Shown in pieces: positions 1 through 11,351 of a DNA stretch of 64,000 bases; positions within the stretch are counted from its first letter, which is position 1, and each line of letters begins with the position of its first letter. Below the pieces are notes generated by a model. That model was not told where the DNA came from. It did no database searches and worked only from the letters and a program-made list of their open reading frames with translations. Origin of the DNA: Fennellomyces sp. T-0311 (taxonomy: Eukaryota > Mucoromycota > Mucoromycetes > Mucorales > Lichtheimiaceae); contig JALLLT010000052.1 in the NCBI GenBank assembly GCA_025266875.1, positions 186,001 to 250,000 on the forward strand, written 5' to 3'. Made by a program: the position numbers and the translations under genes.

Positions 1-2
1 CA

Positions 3-677
3 CCCGAACACGTTGACATTACCGAGGATGCAATGGTCCCAGAAAGACCCGAGGACATTTCGCTCCCGTCCTGGACTGGCAATAAAGGATTACATGTCCG
101 CTGGCTATTTCATACCGGAGAGGACATTTCTCTTGAATCCTTTGGAATATCTGCCGCAGATTATACCGTTTCTGGGAGTTCCATTTCGCTCACTTGCACC
201 AGTATTGCGGTTTCCGTCCAAAAGCAAAATACGTATGACCAAAGTCCGAAACGGTGGACCTGGGCCAATTGGGACATGCTGGACTGGACAATAAGTTCTT
301 CTAGCTACAACAATCTTAAATTTGTGGCTACAACAGGGAATAATGCCTATGACCGCTTTCGTATAGGGGAAAGGTACGGAATGAAAGGAACACATTTTCT
401 TCCTCTGAAAAAAGAGTCTTCTGGAACTTTGGTCAACGATCTATCGACACCGAATATTTACGGAGCCGTGATGTCACTTACAGAAGACTGTGAAGAATGT
501 ACTATACTTGTTGGTGTATGCTATGAGGACCCTTGCAACCGAAACTTCCATGTATCACCAGTTATTATGAGAAATGCGGACCACTACAAAGCCATTGGAA
601 TATGCCTATTATTCAACGTTTCCAACATATTTACCAATGTTGTAACAAAACGAAAGCAGAAATTTATCATTAAATAA
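3..677 (+). CDS. HET-like protein, C-terminal part (5' end outside window)
   Basis: The frame is open from the left edge to TAA at 675-677, giving about 224 residues, so the N-terminus lies outside the window. It aligns by eye with the C-terminal half of the broken HET-like gene at 41554-43024. Both have an LP-x-WTG motif near the start of this part, a similar region about 85 residues from the end, and a terminal KQ-x-FIIK. The HET core (fungal incompatibility/cell-death signalling domain) is not visible here; membership rests on the similarity to the other locus, which does show HET motifs. I see no stop or frameshift in the visible part. Function is inferred only from family membership. An internal ATG at 33 exists but there is no reason to start there. 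Confidence 0.6.
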   Translation, partial: PEHVDITEDAMVPERPEDISLPSWTGNKGLHVRWLFHTGEDISLESFGISAADYTVSGSSISLTCTSIAVSVQKQNTYDQSPKRWTWANWDMLDWTISSSSYNNLKFVATTGNNAYDRFRIGERYGMKGTHFLPLKKESSGTLVNDLSTPNIYGAVMSLTEDCEECTILVGVCYEDPCNRNFHVSPVIMRNADHYKAIGICLLFNVSNIFTNVVTKRKQKFIIK

Positions 678-1560
678 ATACTTATTACCGTGAAGGTTTG
701 TGAGAATTTTGGCTATGGATAGACTTCTGACGATACCAGTAGAAAGCCTTTCATAAGCGGGATACGTTTGGTTTTCGTTTGTCCAGCACCATTTGTGTGA
801 TGGCTAGATCGACTTTGCAACATGTATAGAAAATGGATGCAGATTGCCATCAATCGCGCGTGAGACAAATAATGGCGACAATGCTAATATGGAAGTGAAG
901 GGAGGCAGGTTCATGCCTAGTTTCAATTCGGAATTACTTATTCGGAAAAAAAAGCGCCTAATTGACAGACATTTTTTCAGTTTTTTATCTCAGTTAAGCT
1001 CCTGCGGTATGGCACATGGATAGTTTACACATTTGGCATACTTTATCCTCAAAGATTCTTCGTGGTACAAAGCATAATAGCTATTGTCATAGCCGGCATT
1101 TACCTATACGATACGGCTTTGCATGATTTGGTGATTGCCTATATAAATAGTCGTGAATTCGGTTTATACCAAGTGATGATCAACCACATGACGGCGAACG
1201 TTAATATATACCTGTGGCCAACTCTAAATTTGCGACTACATATTTCTGCAGCTGCTTCGGTGATCTGGCAGTATTGATTGGATGACTTAAACGTGCTTCT
1301 ATCGATACTGTCTTTGATCAGTGGTTGTTTTAACCGACTCTGAAACTATTATGCATCTATTGTTTGTTCTACAACTGTACCATGTGATTTACAGCTTATG
1401 TAAGCCGAACATAGAATAATAAAAAATTAAGTCATTGAGAGCAGTGCACTCGAATAGTGCTAGGGAGACAAATAGTACTGTGCTTTGTGTTTCTGGCCCT
1501 CGCTTCAGTATTTTATATACCAGGAGTCTGTCCAAGCTTCCATAAAATTCAAGGATTTCG
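678..1560. other. intergenic, nothing recognised
   Basis: AT-rich sequence with only short open frames (for example 1062-1277), none with recognisable motifs or consistent splice sites. Confidence 0.5.
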
Positions 1561-1564
1561 CGTG

Positions 1565-2089
1565 TATGAACACGGAACGAATGTGTCATGCCAATTCAGT
1601 TTTCTGGAAAACTGTTTTCCGTATTTGGTAAGCTACTGTCTATCAAAAGTTTCACAGGTCGAGCTTTGCAATGAGCCCATTCACCATTGCCATTGCGAAT
1701 GCCAATACGCAATGTCGTCAGCTTATGTTTTTGAAGTGCAAGAGACTTTTTTTAGCAGCTCGATTACCAGCGCGTTCCTGTTACATGCTTTTGAAATAAA
1801 TTAGCTTTTTTTGCCATGGCATGACTAGAACTATCAAGAGTGTGTTCAGGGGCTTAAAGGGATGGGGATGAAAGATCTGTGCGTAACCAATTTGTTTCTT
1901 GGGGCGATCGTTTCCATGCATACAAGTTGTTTCAGATCAAAGAAGTTGAGCCTCACGTTACACTTCCTCGATTTTGTTGCTGCGGCTTCCAAGATGAACA
2001 GAGAAAATTGAAAGACCGAGAAAATCAAACACTGACCTGGGGGATTTTCTGCCTTCTTTTTTTCTTCTTTTCTCTTTATCACGTTGACA
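1565..2089 (+). promoter_or_regulatory. conserved upstream region of the acidic-protein family
   Basis: This 5' flank is recognisably similar to the flanks of the family members at 7450 (from about 6905) and 59264. Shared blocks include GTTTTCCGTATTTGG versus GTGTTCCGTATTTGG, a block with CATTGCCATT followed by CGAAT, GTGTTCAGGG followed by a TTAA(A)GGG block, and a pyrimidine-rich run with TTCTTTTCTC just before the start. Conservation across diverged copies suggests it holds the promoter and 5' leader. No TATA box was assigned. Confidence 0.5.
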
Positions 2090-3414
2090 ATGTCCGGATC
2101 TTGCGCGCGCTCTTTTGCTGCTGCTGCCATTGCCTCTGCTCTAATGCATGCCACTCACGGTTTTTCCTTCTTTTGCAATCCTCTCCCCACTGCTTCTTCC
2201 TCACCACAAGGTAAGCAAACAAAAGAGTCAATGAGAAATCAAGCAGAATCGATGAGCTGTTTCTTACGATGAAACTAGGTGTTGTATTCCGCCCAGCTTC
2301 CTTTGTTCTCGGTGGTGATTTCGGCGCTGTCGGTGACGTTAGTTTCGAAGGCGTTTTTACAGATTTCAATGTCCCGGATGTTGTGTTTGATTACGAAGGT
2401 GTGAACGAAGGCGAAGCGATGTTTGAAGAAGCTGGTGAAGATGAATCGCGTGATGATGATGAAGAGTCTGGTGACGGAGAGAAGAAGGAATACGACGATG
2501 ACGAAGAGTGGAAGGAGTGGATATACGGAGTTGATGAAGGTGTCGATGATGAAGAAGATGAAGGTGACGATGATGATGAAGGTGACGATGATGATGAAGG
2601 CGAAGAAGATGAAGAAGAAACGGACGACGACGATGAAGATGATGATAATGCCGAAGAGAAGCAAGAAGACTACGATGAAGATGACGATGAAGAGCTGATT
2701 ATCAGTTTGAGCGACGATGGTGAATTCATTGGTGCGTATGATGACAATAACGACGGAAACTGCGATGAAGACGAAGTTAAAGGCGCCGATGAACACGAAG
2801 GTGACAACGAAGGAGCGAAGAAGGTTGACCAAGTTGAAGAGGAAGAAGAACACAAAGACGACGACCAAGCGGTGGAGTCTGGTGTTGATGAAGAAGCAGA
2901 GGAGAGCCCTCAGGAGGGAGGCGATAACGTAGATGAACTGGTGGTGAACGCCCAAGACGAACTGGACAAGTACGATGACCATGCCCACGAGACAATCGAG
3001 GAAGCGGCGACAGTTGCAGAGGAGCAGGAGATCGGTGATAACTATGGCGATGACGATGTTGTTGACTATGGTGATGACGAGAATCAAGGTTGTCAAAATT
3101 CTGCTGAGAACGTTCTGGCCCTGGTGGCTGGTATTACGAACGACGAGTATGACGAGGGGGTGCTGGAGGCGGACGTGGTGATCGGAGACCCTGTTAATGA
3201 CGTACAACACGATATTCCCGAGACGCAAGTTGGTGACGAGTACGATGACCTGATGCAATACATCATTGAGCATATGGAGTCCTTGCTGTTATTGGATGAA
3301 GATATAGAGATGCCGGATGCCCCAGACGATGAAGATACGTACATGACGCGGGCTCCACCACTCGGTCCCGAACATATGGTTGTAGATCAACCCTGGCCAG
3401 TGCTCTTGCCTTGA
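2090..3414 (+). CDS. acidic putative secreted protein of an unrecognised family (stand-alone member)
   Basis: Two exons, 2090-2210 and 2279-3414, with intron 2211-2278 (GTAAGC...CTAG, phase 1), give 418 aa. The start ATG at 2090 matches that of the paralogues (MS-x-SCAR). Residues 1-25 are Cys/Arg then Ala-rich hydrophobic, compatible with a signal peptide or anchor. Residues about 80-330 are extremely Asp/Glu-rich, encoded partly by GAYGAW microsatellite-like repeats (2559-2640). The C-terminus carries the family signature: LLLDEDIEMP, a DED block, then RAPPLGPEHMVVDQ and WPV. The same signature ends the proteins at 7450-8283, 11352-12185 and 59264-60091. I do not recognise a known domain. 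Unlike the paralogues it has no tandem array after the stop and is much longer because of the acidic expansion. Confidence 0.7.
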
Positions 3415-3454
3415 GGTTTTTTTTCTTTATTATCTACTCACCCTCCCCTGTATG

Positions 3455-3506
3455 GTAAGTTTCTATATAGCGACATAATATTCATAGCTGACGTTTTAAC
3501 TTACAG
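3455..3506 (+). other. 3'UTR intron of the acidic gene
   Basis: ATG|GTAAGTTTCTAT ... CTTACAG begins 40 nt after the stop. The same ATGGTAAG-YTTCTAT donor context and a TAGCTRAC-containing body with AG acceptor recur at 8866-8915 and, inverted, at 62980-63033. Conservation across copies supports a real intron in the 3'UTR. Confidence 0.6.
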
Positions 3507-6500
3507 GCCGCTTATGGAGAGAAGGCGCCGATGGAGCGGCACATGATACAGGCTTCAACAAATCGACTCGCGAGCGGCGTTGGACCACCAGCACCACCTC
3601 CAGTAAGAACAAACAAATGGAGGTGGTCCATCCCAGCACAGCAATCAAGGACCTCGCCATGTGTACATAGTGTCTCGCAAACCAGAAAAAGCGAGGTGCC
3701 AAGCAAAAGCAAAAACGGTGGTATCTTCTATCCCTGGAGACCCCACGGCCAAGAACTCAACGCCGAGCTTGGACTACGCGGCGGGGTCCAATCTTTACAG
3801 CAACGTCCCACACCAAGAAGGATTCAAACGCATAGAACCTCTCATTTGCAAATTGCTCAGTATACAAGATTTTTGTTACGTTGTAAACAATATCTCCCCA
3901 TCAATTAAAATATGAACACGTATACCTGTTTTGTGTTGAAACTTGAAAGCGCGTGTCGCACAATGTGAGGAAGGGTCTTGAATGTTTGTTTGTTTGCGCG
4001 TGTTGAGTCTACGTAAAAATACATGTGATCGTCGGAACACTTTGACCGTCTCCTACTCGTAAATAAAAAAAAATGAGACTGATGTTTGCATGGGTGGCAC
4101 CGGCATAGCTTAAAGTTGTTTAGCGCGACATTGATAACACCAACAATGTCCATATGAAACATTGAAAGCTGTCTTTTTTTGTTTTGTCTATGTTTGTTAC
4201 ACCGTCGACCCTCATGGAAGGCTATCAGGGTCTCAAACCTAAGACTGACTAGAAGAGCATGCCACAACCCTTTCAAAACAAAAGCACCGTCAGTGATTCT
4301 CAGCAAGAACTATGTGGTTGCCAAGCGTACCGTACCGTACCGAACTCGTACCGGGCATGCCAAAAGCCTAGCAAAAACACACTCATCATGATAAACTGTT
4401 CAATATGAAGCATAAATATCGGGTGTCTGCTATTTGGCCTGGCCATGTGATGCAGCCGCATTACGCTGTATGCCGTAATTTGTATTCAACAAGTGCGGCG
4501 ATCGGTACGACCAGGATTTCAAAACAAAATAAGCTTACTCGTCGTATTCTGCCATGGCTGAAAACGACAGTGCTGAGGTAGCGTTGTTCTTCACAAATCG
4601 GATCAGATAGAATCCTTCCGCATGTTATACTAAGCGTTTGCAGTTGAACTTCGCTCATTGTAACTCAAAACGCAAATTCCTCTCAGTTTTGAAAAATGCG
4701 CGTTGCTCTTGACAAATGTAACGCTATTGGTGTTGTGATTAAAGGGGCTTGACTGCAGTGAGTATCGATCATCTGAGCCACAGATAGTTCAAAAGTTATA
4801 TATTATGGACTACAGATACTGCAACAATAAAAATGTAATCAGTCGTCTGACATCGCATGCTAAGCAGTCCATTAATGTGTTACAGTGGTAATGTGACTAT
4901 TCTATGTATTTATTTACAATAAGTAAAGTGCGTAGTGCTTTTAGCCTACTTGATCCTCTCACCAACGGGCCGAACCTCTTTGCGGCGTTTATATTCATCT
5001 CACGTCGTCGTCAGATCGCCAAGCAGCCAACCTATCCGACCTGTGTCTCCTCCTCACCGAAACGCAGTTACGCTACGAATCAAAAAGCAGCCGGACACTT
5101 GTCCAAAACGCCTTGCACACGGAAACTGTGAAAACGCCGATAATGCCGTTTCGCAGTGATTCTACGCGGCCAAGGGCAGTCCTGAAATTCACCATGGCAC
5201 TTGCAAGTCAGAAGGAAATAGTTGCGTCGATCGACCTCTCTATATAACGCAATTCATCGCTCAGCGGATCTGATTTCACGCGCAATGAACATACAAACGA
5301 AAGTAACTTAACTGTTTGCTGAAAGAAAACGCGGAAGACCAAAAAGGCGATCAGAACGAACCACTTTTTTTTGTGTAGGCACGGAAGCGCAACTATGACA
5401 ATAGTAAAAGTTGTCATGACCAAAACGCGTACAAGTGTTTGATTTCGAGTAGGTTTTCTTACATCAGCTAACTTCCCCATTGCTTTCAATCGCTCAAAAA
5501 CGATCCGTACCCCATCGGCCCCCTTGTCCTCCGATTCCACCCACGCTCGCCTTTTGTTAACAAAAAAACTTCTTTAACCCATATTACTAATGCTCATACT
5601 TGACTCATGTTGAATCCACTCCACCTCTTGATCCATGAACAATCCGACATCTATTGGCATTTTAACCCCTTTACAGCGTCTTAACCATTGACGCTTTAAT
5701 CGTGAAATAGAGTCAATCTTTCGCGTTCGATATCCTACCCAAATATCCATAGGCCTACACTGAAGATATTATTTTTTCGATCATAAGTCAACCCCAAGAA
5801 GTGTTGGATGGGCTACAAAACCAATTAATTTGCCACGTTTACGGTTTTGATCAATGCCTTCGAGATCTTTGCTTAAGATTACTTCGGCTTCACGCTCATG
5901 TAAAGACAAGAAAAAAAGGCACCTTTTACTATTAAGCTTCTTCTACTATCGCTGGATCGTTTGTTACGTATTTCGTAGTATAAAGGCCTCTTTATAAACC
6001 TGCCATCTTTGACTTGAACATGATAGTTGTTGGTACGTACCTCCAACTAGCAATACAAATAAACTCTCCGTTCCTTTATTTAATATGACTATTACCTCGG
6101 ACTTGTTCCATTCAAAATGGTTTGGATCTACTCTCATTTTGCAGAAGCTGATCCCTTTTCGGTATTAACTCGGTCCCAAGTTATGCTAGAAAGTCATACG
6201 CCACGGTGCCATAACGAGTGCATTATGGAGTATTTGATATAAAAGTATACACAGATCGGTATATGTTATAGGTGCTTTGTAAACCACGTTTATAGGCCAA
6301 AATTGAATTTTTTCCAAATAAACTTTTCCTCTGTCACCATTCCGTTGATCCGTCATTATCACTGGATACGCCTATAATTTCTCTACAAAACATACTTATA
6401 CCTCAAGGAAATCCAGCCGCTGGCCACGTCAGTTAATCCGCTCAACAATATCTGATGGATGCCACTGCCGGTTCAGAACAAAGAACATAAAAAGTCAGCA

Positions 6501-6760
6501 TTTCTAGCTCGGACTAACTTTACCCAATTCTTTAGTGGTTAATTTACTTATGGTATGCGTTCATCAGTATGGACACACCTTTGAATCGCTGAGATTGGCC
6601 CGGAAATAACTTTACGATCTTTATCTCGCCAGTAATATAAGTAAGTTCGTCGAATTTGACTTTCTACCTATTTTCCACCCTCGTACTAGTAATTCTATTC
6701 ATTAACCCCATCATTAAAGCACCGAATGATCTATAAAACGTGCTTACAACCGACATTTAC
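3507..6760. other. 3'UTR end and gene-poor intergenic region
   Basis: The first few hundred bases are probably the 3'UTR of the acidic gene; the open frames at 3531-3908 and 3661-3915 overlap in different frames and neither resembles a protein I know. From 3920 to 6760 the sequence is AT-rich with no supported gene apart from the weak candidate at 5208-5540. Confidence 0.4.
5208..5540 (-). other. possible membrane-protein fragment
   Basis: An open frame of 110 codons without an ATG at its 5' end. Its first 40 residues are charged, followed by a hydrophobic stretch (TTFTIVIVALP) and another hydrophobic run that may be intron (a TTTCTTTCAG acceptor lies within). The layout loosely recalls small two-helix ER proteins, but no family is assigned. 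It may be a gene relic or chance. Confidence 0.15.
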
Positions 6761-7449
6761 GTTTAAGCGAAATTAAACGGCGTAACGGAATAGTGCTCCG
6801 TATGGAAACAAGGTACACTGTGCCTTACATACCTGATTCTTGCTTCAATAATCTTCGGAAACGGAGTACGCAGACAAAGCACTGATAAAAGGAAACGATG
6901 CCCTTAATGTATCAGCATGGCACAAAAGATTGCATTGTGAAACGTGCACGTCAATTCAGCTTGCCGGAACTGTGTTCCGTATTTGGCTACCGACGATCAA
7001 CCAATAGCTTCACAGTGAAAGTGTTTGTTGCAATGAGCTCATTCGCCATTGCCATTTCGAATCCCAATGAACAATGTCGCGAAGTTGTGTTTTTAAAAAC
7101 GAAATGTACTTTTCAGTTGCGCGATCGGCAACACGTTCCGGTTGTATGCTTTTAAAATGGGTTTGCTCTTGTCCTGCAATGACTTGGGTTGTCGACCGTG
7201 TGTTCAGGGTTTAAGGGGGTGGCGAAGGTCTGTGCAGGATTTATTTGTTTCTGGGACAACCGTTGCTGGTGGATACGACAACTTGTCTCAGGTCAGAGTT
7301 GCGGTTCGCGTCGCGCTTCTTTGATCTTCATATTACTGCGGCTTCCCAGCATGAGCAGAAAAGAGAAATTAAGATACCGCTAAAAATCAAAAGGGCAAAG
7401 AGGTCATTTTCTACCTTTTCCCTTTCTTTCTCTTCTTCACTCGTTGACC

Positions 7450-8283
7450 ATGTCCGATTCTTGCGCGCGCCTCGCTGCTGCTGCTGCCTTCACCATCATT
7501 GCTATTGCTACCTTCCACCGTCTTTCTGTCACCATGCCTTCTCTGCCCACCCTGCCTCCGCTGTCTTCTCTCCCGCTCCTTTCCTCTCTCCCGACCCTCT
7601 CACCAACCGGTGTTGAGGCTGTCAAGGAACTCTCCTCCTTTCTCTTCCTTTGCTTCTACTTTGTCGCCGCTTGTATGCAACCTCCCCGTTGCAGTCATCC
7701 TTCTCCGCCTCCCGCCCGTCCTTCTCCTCCTCGCACCCTTCCTTTGCCGTCTCCCGCCCGTCCTTTGCCGTCCTCAGGTAAGAGTGTCAAAAATGAAAGT
7801 GAAAACAAAACTTTCGTACTGACTTTTCCTTAAATCAAATCAGGCGATGACGAAGCTGACGATACCGCTGCTGCCTGCCTTGATGTGGCGAACGAAGAGG
7901 AAGACGAAGTTGGTGCTGTTCGTGCTCGTGTGCCGCTCTTTTCGATTACCTTCGTCGAGGAAGACTACGACGACATCGGTGATGAAGAAGTTGCTGAAGA
8001 GAACGACGGAGCTGGTAACGAAAAAGTTGGTGAAGGCGCGGTTAAACATGTTACTGACAATGACAAAGATGACGCGGTAGGTGACCTCATCAACCAATTT
8101 GCTCGGCTGAGTGTCTTTGACACGATGGACCACCTCGCCGAAAGATTCTCAATGATCCTGCTCCTTGACGAGGACATTGAGATGCCTCAAGCCAAAGCTG
8201 ACGAGGATGTCGTCATGGTGCGTGCTCCCCCGCTCGGTCCAGAGCACATGGTGGTCGATCAACGCTGGCCAGTACAGCTTTGA
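7450..8283 (+). CDS. acidic-family protein A1 (left arm of element 1)
   Basis: Two exons, 7450-7777 and 7844-8283, with a 66-nt intron (GTAAGAGTG...CAAATCAG), give 255 aa. The start is the ATG giving MSDSCAR, conserved in all copies; the in-frame TTG six bases upstream is not needed. Residues 1-25 are Ala-rich and hydrophobic. Residues about 28-110 are Pro/Ser/Leu-rich with PSLPTLPP- and SPPPARP-type repeats and one further hydrophobic block (FLFLCFYFVAACM). Exon 2 encodes an acidic domain with VEEDYDDIGDEEV and the C-terminal family signature RAPPLGPEHMVVDQ. The protein at 11352-12185 is identical. No known domain is recognised; secretion or membrane anchoring is inference. The stop is followed by 37 bp and then the tandem array. 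Confidence 0.7.
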
Positions 8284-8320
8284 GGCAACGGTGACGTCTT
8301 TGGGAGACAACCCATCAAAC

Positions 8321-8676
8321 CGCTAGGCCGCGTTAAATACCCGTTCGGATTCGTCAATGTCCCGTTCGGATTCGCTAATGCCCACATCGCTAGGCCGCGT
8401 CAAATACCCGTTCGGATTCGTCAATGTCCCGTTCGGATTCGTTAATGCCCACATCGCTAGGCCGCGTCAAGTACCCGTTCGGATTCGTCAATGTCCCGTT
8501 CGGATTCGTTAATGCCCACATCGCTAGGCCGCGTCAAGTACCCGTTCGGATTCGTCAATGTCCCGTTCGGATTCGTTAATGCCCACATCGCTAGGCCGCG
8601 TCAAATACCCGTTCGGATTCGTCAGTGCCCACATCGCTAGGCCGCGTTAAATACCCGTTCGGATCCGTTAATGTCC
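8321..8676 (+). repeat. tandem array, 67/46-bp units, in the 3'UTR of A1
   Basis: Six units begin CGCTAGGCCGCGT. A full unit is 67 bp and contains two copies of a 20-21 bp sub-repeat, CCCGTTCGGATTCGTYAATG; short units of 46 bp have one. Units start at 8321, 8388, 8455, 8522, 8589 and 8635. The array lies between the stop codon and the 3'UTR intron. Confidence 0.9.
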
Positions 8677-8865
8677 TGCCAGGTCTCTATCCTCCAATCG
8701 CTTTATATACCTGACTGTCTTTGTACCCACCCATATATATCTTTACCATCTTCGCATACTTTTCATCTGTACAAACTCTTATCATCTTGAATTCCGCATT
8801 CTACCATACTCTTATTTACTTTTGTATACCTGCCATTTTTGACAATATTTTTATTATTCTGCATG

Positions 8866-8915
8866 GTAAGCTTCTATGCAATCATGAAAATATTTGTAGC
8901 TAACTTGATTTATAG
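8866..8915 (+). other. 3'UTR intron of A1
   Basis: Donor context GCATG|GTAAGCTTCTATG, acceptor GATTTATAG. It is homologous to the introns at 3455-3506 and 62980-63033. Here the donor is 583 nt past the stop codon because the array lies in between, compared with 41 nt in the stand-alone gene. Confidence 0.55.
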
Positions 8916-10391
8916 GCTCCCCCTCAAGAAGCCAATATCGAGAAACAAGGCACGGCACAAATGAATTGGTCCGTTTCCTTTATCGTGGCAAAGTCAGCCT
9001 AGCATCCTGCTTTATCAAAGGCTATCGTTGTCATCTATATTTTATGGGAATAGCCTCCTAGGTGCCGTCATATAAATATCACGGGTTACATCAAGGAAAA
9101 AGCAGCCGCAAGTCATCATCATCTATCAAGGTCAAGCACTGAAACCCACACATCTACGGGAATAGCAAGGTTCCGATCCGGAGCAATGAAACACTGTCAT
9201 CATTATCACAATCTCTAAGCTTATATGGTACATTTGCTTGGAGATACTGCCAGATATTTGTCGTCGCCAAACAGCGGAAGCAATCAACGCAGCATATACA
9301 GCCAAAGTTATCCTCATTGTCACCTTTACAAGAATTGTCACTGCTTTGGTACTTTTTATCGAATCGTTGGTCGGGCACATAGCGGCATATGTCATCAGGT
9401 ATATACTTTTATTGCCAATCAACAGAGATCAATATGACTCAATTGTTTATTCACATAGTTAACGGCCACGGCAGAGAAAGAGTAATTATTACAAACGAAA
9501 GGTCGTTGTCAAAAACCACTGGAGCGGAACTTTTCTACACAAGGCTAGAACGGATAAGATCAACCAACAATCTTACTTCCAAACCACTATTATCGGGAAG
9601 CACCATCATCGAACTCAACTACAAGATGGGGAGCAATGCAACATCACCGTTCATCAAGTCATTATCAAGCACAGTACACAAAGTGGAACGCACAGTAATA
9701 TAACTAATTGCATTCAAACTTTACCGTGCACTGATACACTGATCAATAGTAACCGGTACAGCTCCAACGCAAATTGCGATAGCCGTCTTGCGTAACGCAT
9801 AACATTATCGGTAAGCTGGGTAAAGTTCCGCCAGCAGGGAGTTTATATGGTATAATTTCAGTGCTCACAATGATAGATATAGGTTATTATTGCTTCAGCT
9901 TTCAAAAGAGAACACAAGCACCACACACGAATACAGTACAAGAACATTCCGGTGTAATTGTCGCATCTTCGATATACCATTATCCATGGTTACATACCTT
10001 CCCTGGATCATCGACTATATTCACTGTTATTACGAAGTCAACAACCGTACAGTTATCGATTGCGCTATATGCTTTATGTGCAACCTTGATTCGGTTTTAC
10101 CGATCAAGTAAGGCAACTCCGTTAACTTGGTCTCTGATCTTCAATCTCTTCGACAATATGGCAACATGATGTTTACTTTGGTTTCAAGAGATTCGAACAA
10201 GCATATCCGAATTTGGGGAAAAAGCAAGAATTCAAAGTTAAATAATAAAAAAGAAAAACTCGTTTTATTAATATTTGATACCGTATCTTTGCATTTGAAT
10301 GATACCGACATTAGCAGTGGCAAAATCTGGCTGTGCTGAAAAATAGATTGGAACTACTGCATAGTCGACTTTGACATGCAAGGTATTTATA

Positions 10392-10581
10392 CAGTCGAAC
10401 CCCGGTTTCTGCAGCTCCCGTTTCGTGCAAAACCTCATTATATGCATCAAAATATTTGGAATTCTCAAAGCGGTACAAAGCAGGTATGACTGTATCGACG
10501 GCCTCCCAGTTAGTGCACGACCTCACTGTATGCAATAAAATGTTTGGATTTCCCTGTTCTGCACAAAGAGGGGTTCGACTG
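10392..10581. mobile_element. pogo/Tc1-type MITE, 190 bp
   Basis: The ends are CAGTCGAACCCC-GG-TTTCTGCAG and, inverted, CAGTCGAACCCC-TC-TTTGTGCAG, about 23-bp terminal inverted repeats. A TA dinucleotide flanks both sides (10390-10391, 10582-10583), the target duplication expected of Tc1/mariner/pogo elements. It has no coding capacity. The same insertion, also 190 bp, is present at 61068-61257, so it predates divergence of the two large elements. Confidence 0.7.
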
Positions 10582-10955
10582 TATTTTATAATATTTTCAG
10601 TCACTGCTTTTATCGCCTATAGGTATGTTTTCAACGCCCTTTGGGTCGTGCATTCATGTCGAGCGCATTTGATTTTCATTGTGATATAATAAATGTCATT
10701 TTCACAAGACTATATCTGCAATCGATAGAACAAGAGCCAACCCTGATAACAAATTACAATAATTATATCACGATCATAAGGGGGATATAGCACGCATACA
10801 CATGGCTAAAAAAGGGATGCAAACGAAATAATATACGTATGTAATGTGAGTATATACAAGGCGTTTATATATTTCAGCTATATAGCCATAGTTTAAATAG
10901 AGGGCTTTCAGAGTTGCACAGTACTCCATCCATTCAGCTTTCCTTGCAGCAATGA

Positions 10956-11314
10956 GAACGGGTATTTAACGCCGCCTAGCGATGTGGACATTAACGAATC
11001 CGAACGGGACATTGACGAATCCGAACGGGTATTTGACGCGGCCTAGCGATGTGGGCATTAACGAATCCGAACGGGACATTGACGAATCCGAACGGGTACT
11101 TGACGCGGCCTAGCGATGTGGGCATTAACGAATCCGAACGGGACATTGACGAATCCGAACGGGTACTTGACGCGGCCTAGCGATGTGGGCATTAACGAAT
11201 CCGAACGGGACATTGACGAATCCGAACGGGTATTTGACGCGGCCTCGATGTGGGCATTAGCGAATCCGAACGGGACATTGACGAATCCGAACGGGTATTT
11301 AACGCGGCCTAGCG
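10956..11314 (-). repeat. tandem array, 67/46-bp units, downstream of A2
   Basis: Inverted counterpart of 8321-8676, with the same CCGTTCGGATTCG sub-repeat. It differs by a CTA deletion near 11243-11248 and by having an extra 21-bp sub-repeat at the inner end, so the arrays are the first place where the arms diverge. The inner junction (GAGAACGGGTATTTAACG) matches the left inner junction of element 2. Confidence 0.88.
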
Positions 11315-11351
11315 GTTTGATGGGTTGTCTCCCAAAGACGTCACCGTTGCC

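Larger units (their letters stand above)
6921..8676 (+). repeat. left arm of palindrome 1
   Basis: This arm is the reverse complement of 10956-12714. Overlapping reading frames in several phases (7142-8283) translate identically on both arms, which implies identical DNA there. It contains the promoter region, the two-exon acidic gene and a tandem array. The outer boundary is sharp: identity stops at 6921/12714. Confidence 0.85.
8677..10955. other. spacer of palindrome 1
   Basis: 2.28 kb of single-copy sequence between the arms. Its left 240 bp is the 3'UTR of A1, including the intron at 8866-8915. The rest has only short, non-conserved frames; it is recognisably the reverse complement of the spacer in element 2 (60695-63258) with substitutions and indels. 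A 190-bp pogo-like MITE sits at 10392-10581. No protein-coding gene is supported. Confidence 0.65.

Noticed and set aside
2275..3273. 332-codon minus-strand frame
   Set aside because: Complement of the Asp/Glu-rich repeat of the acidic gene (it reads as runs of Ile/Val/Phe); a composition shadow.
3531..3908. 125-codon frame after the acidic gene
   Set aside because: Follows the 3'UTR intron, no known motif, and a second overlapping frame is equally open; treated as UTR.
8321..8676. CRISPR-like regular repeats
   Set aside because: Units are contiguous with no unique spacers, in a eukaryotic genome; it is a minisatellite.
8677..10955. Transposase gene inside the palindrome spacer
   Set aside because: No frame longer than about 105 codons, no DDE, RT or recombinase motifs, and no frame conserved in the second spacer.
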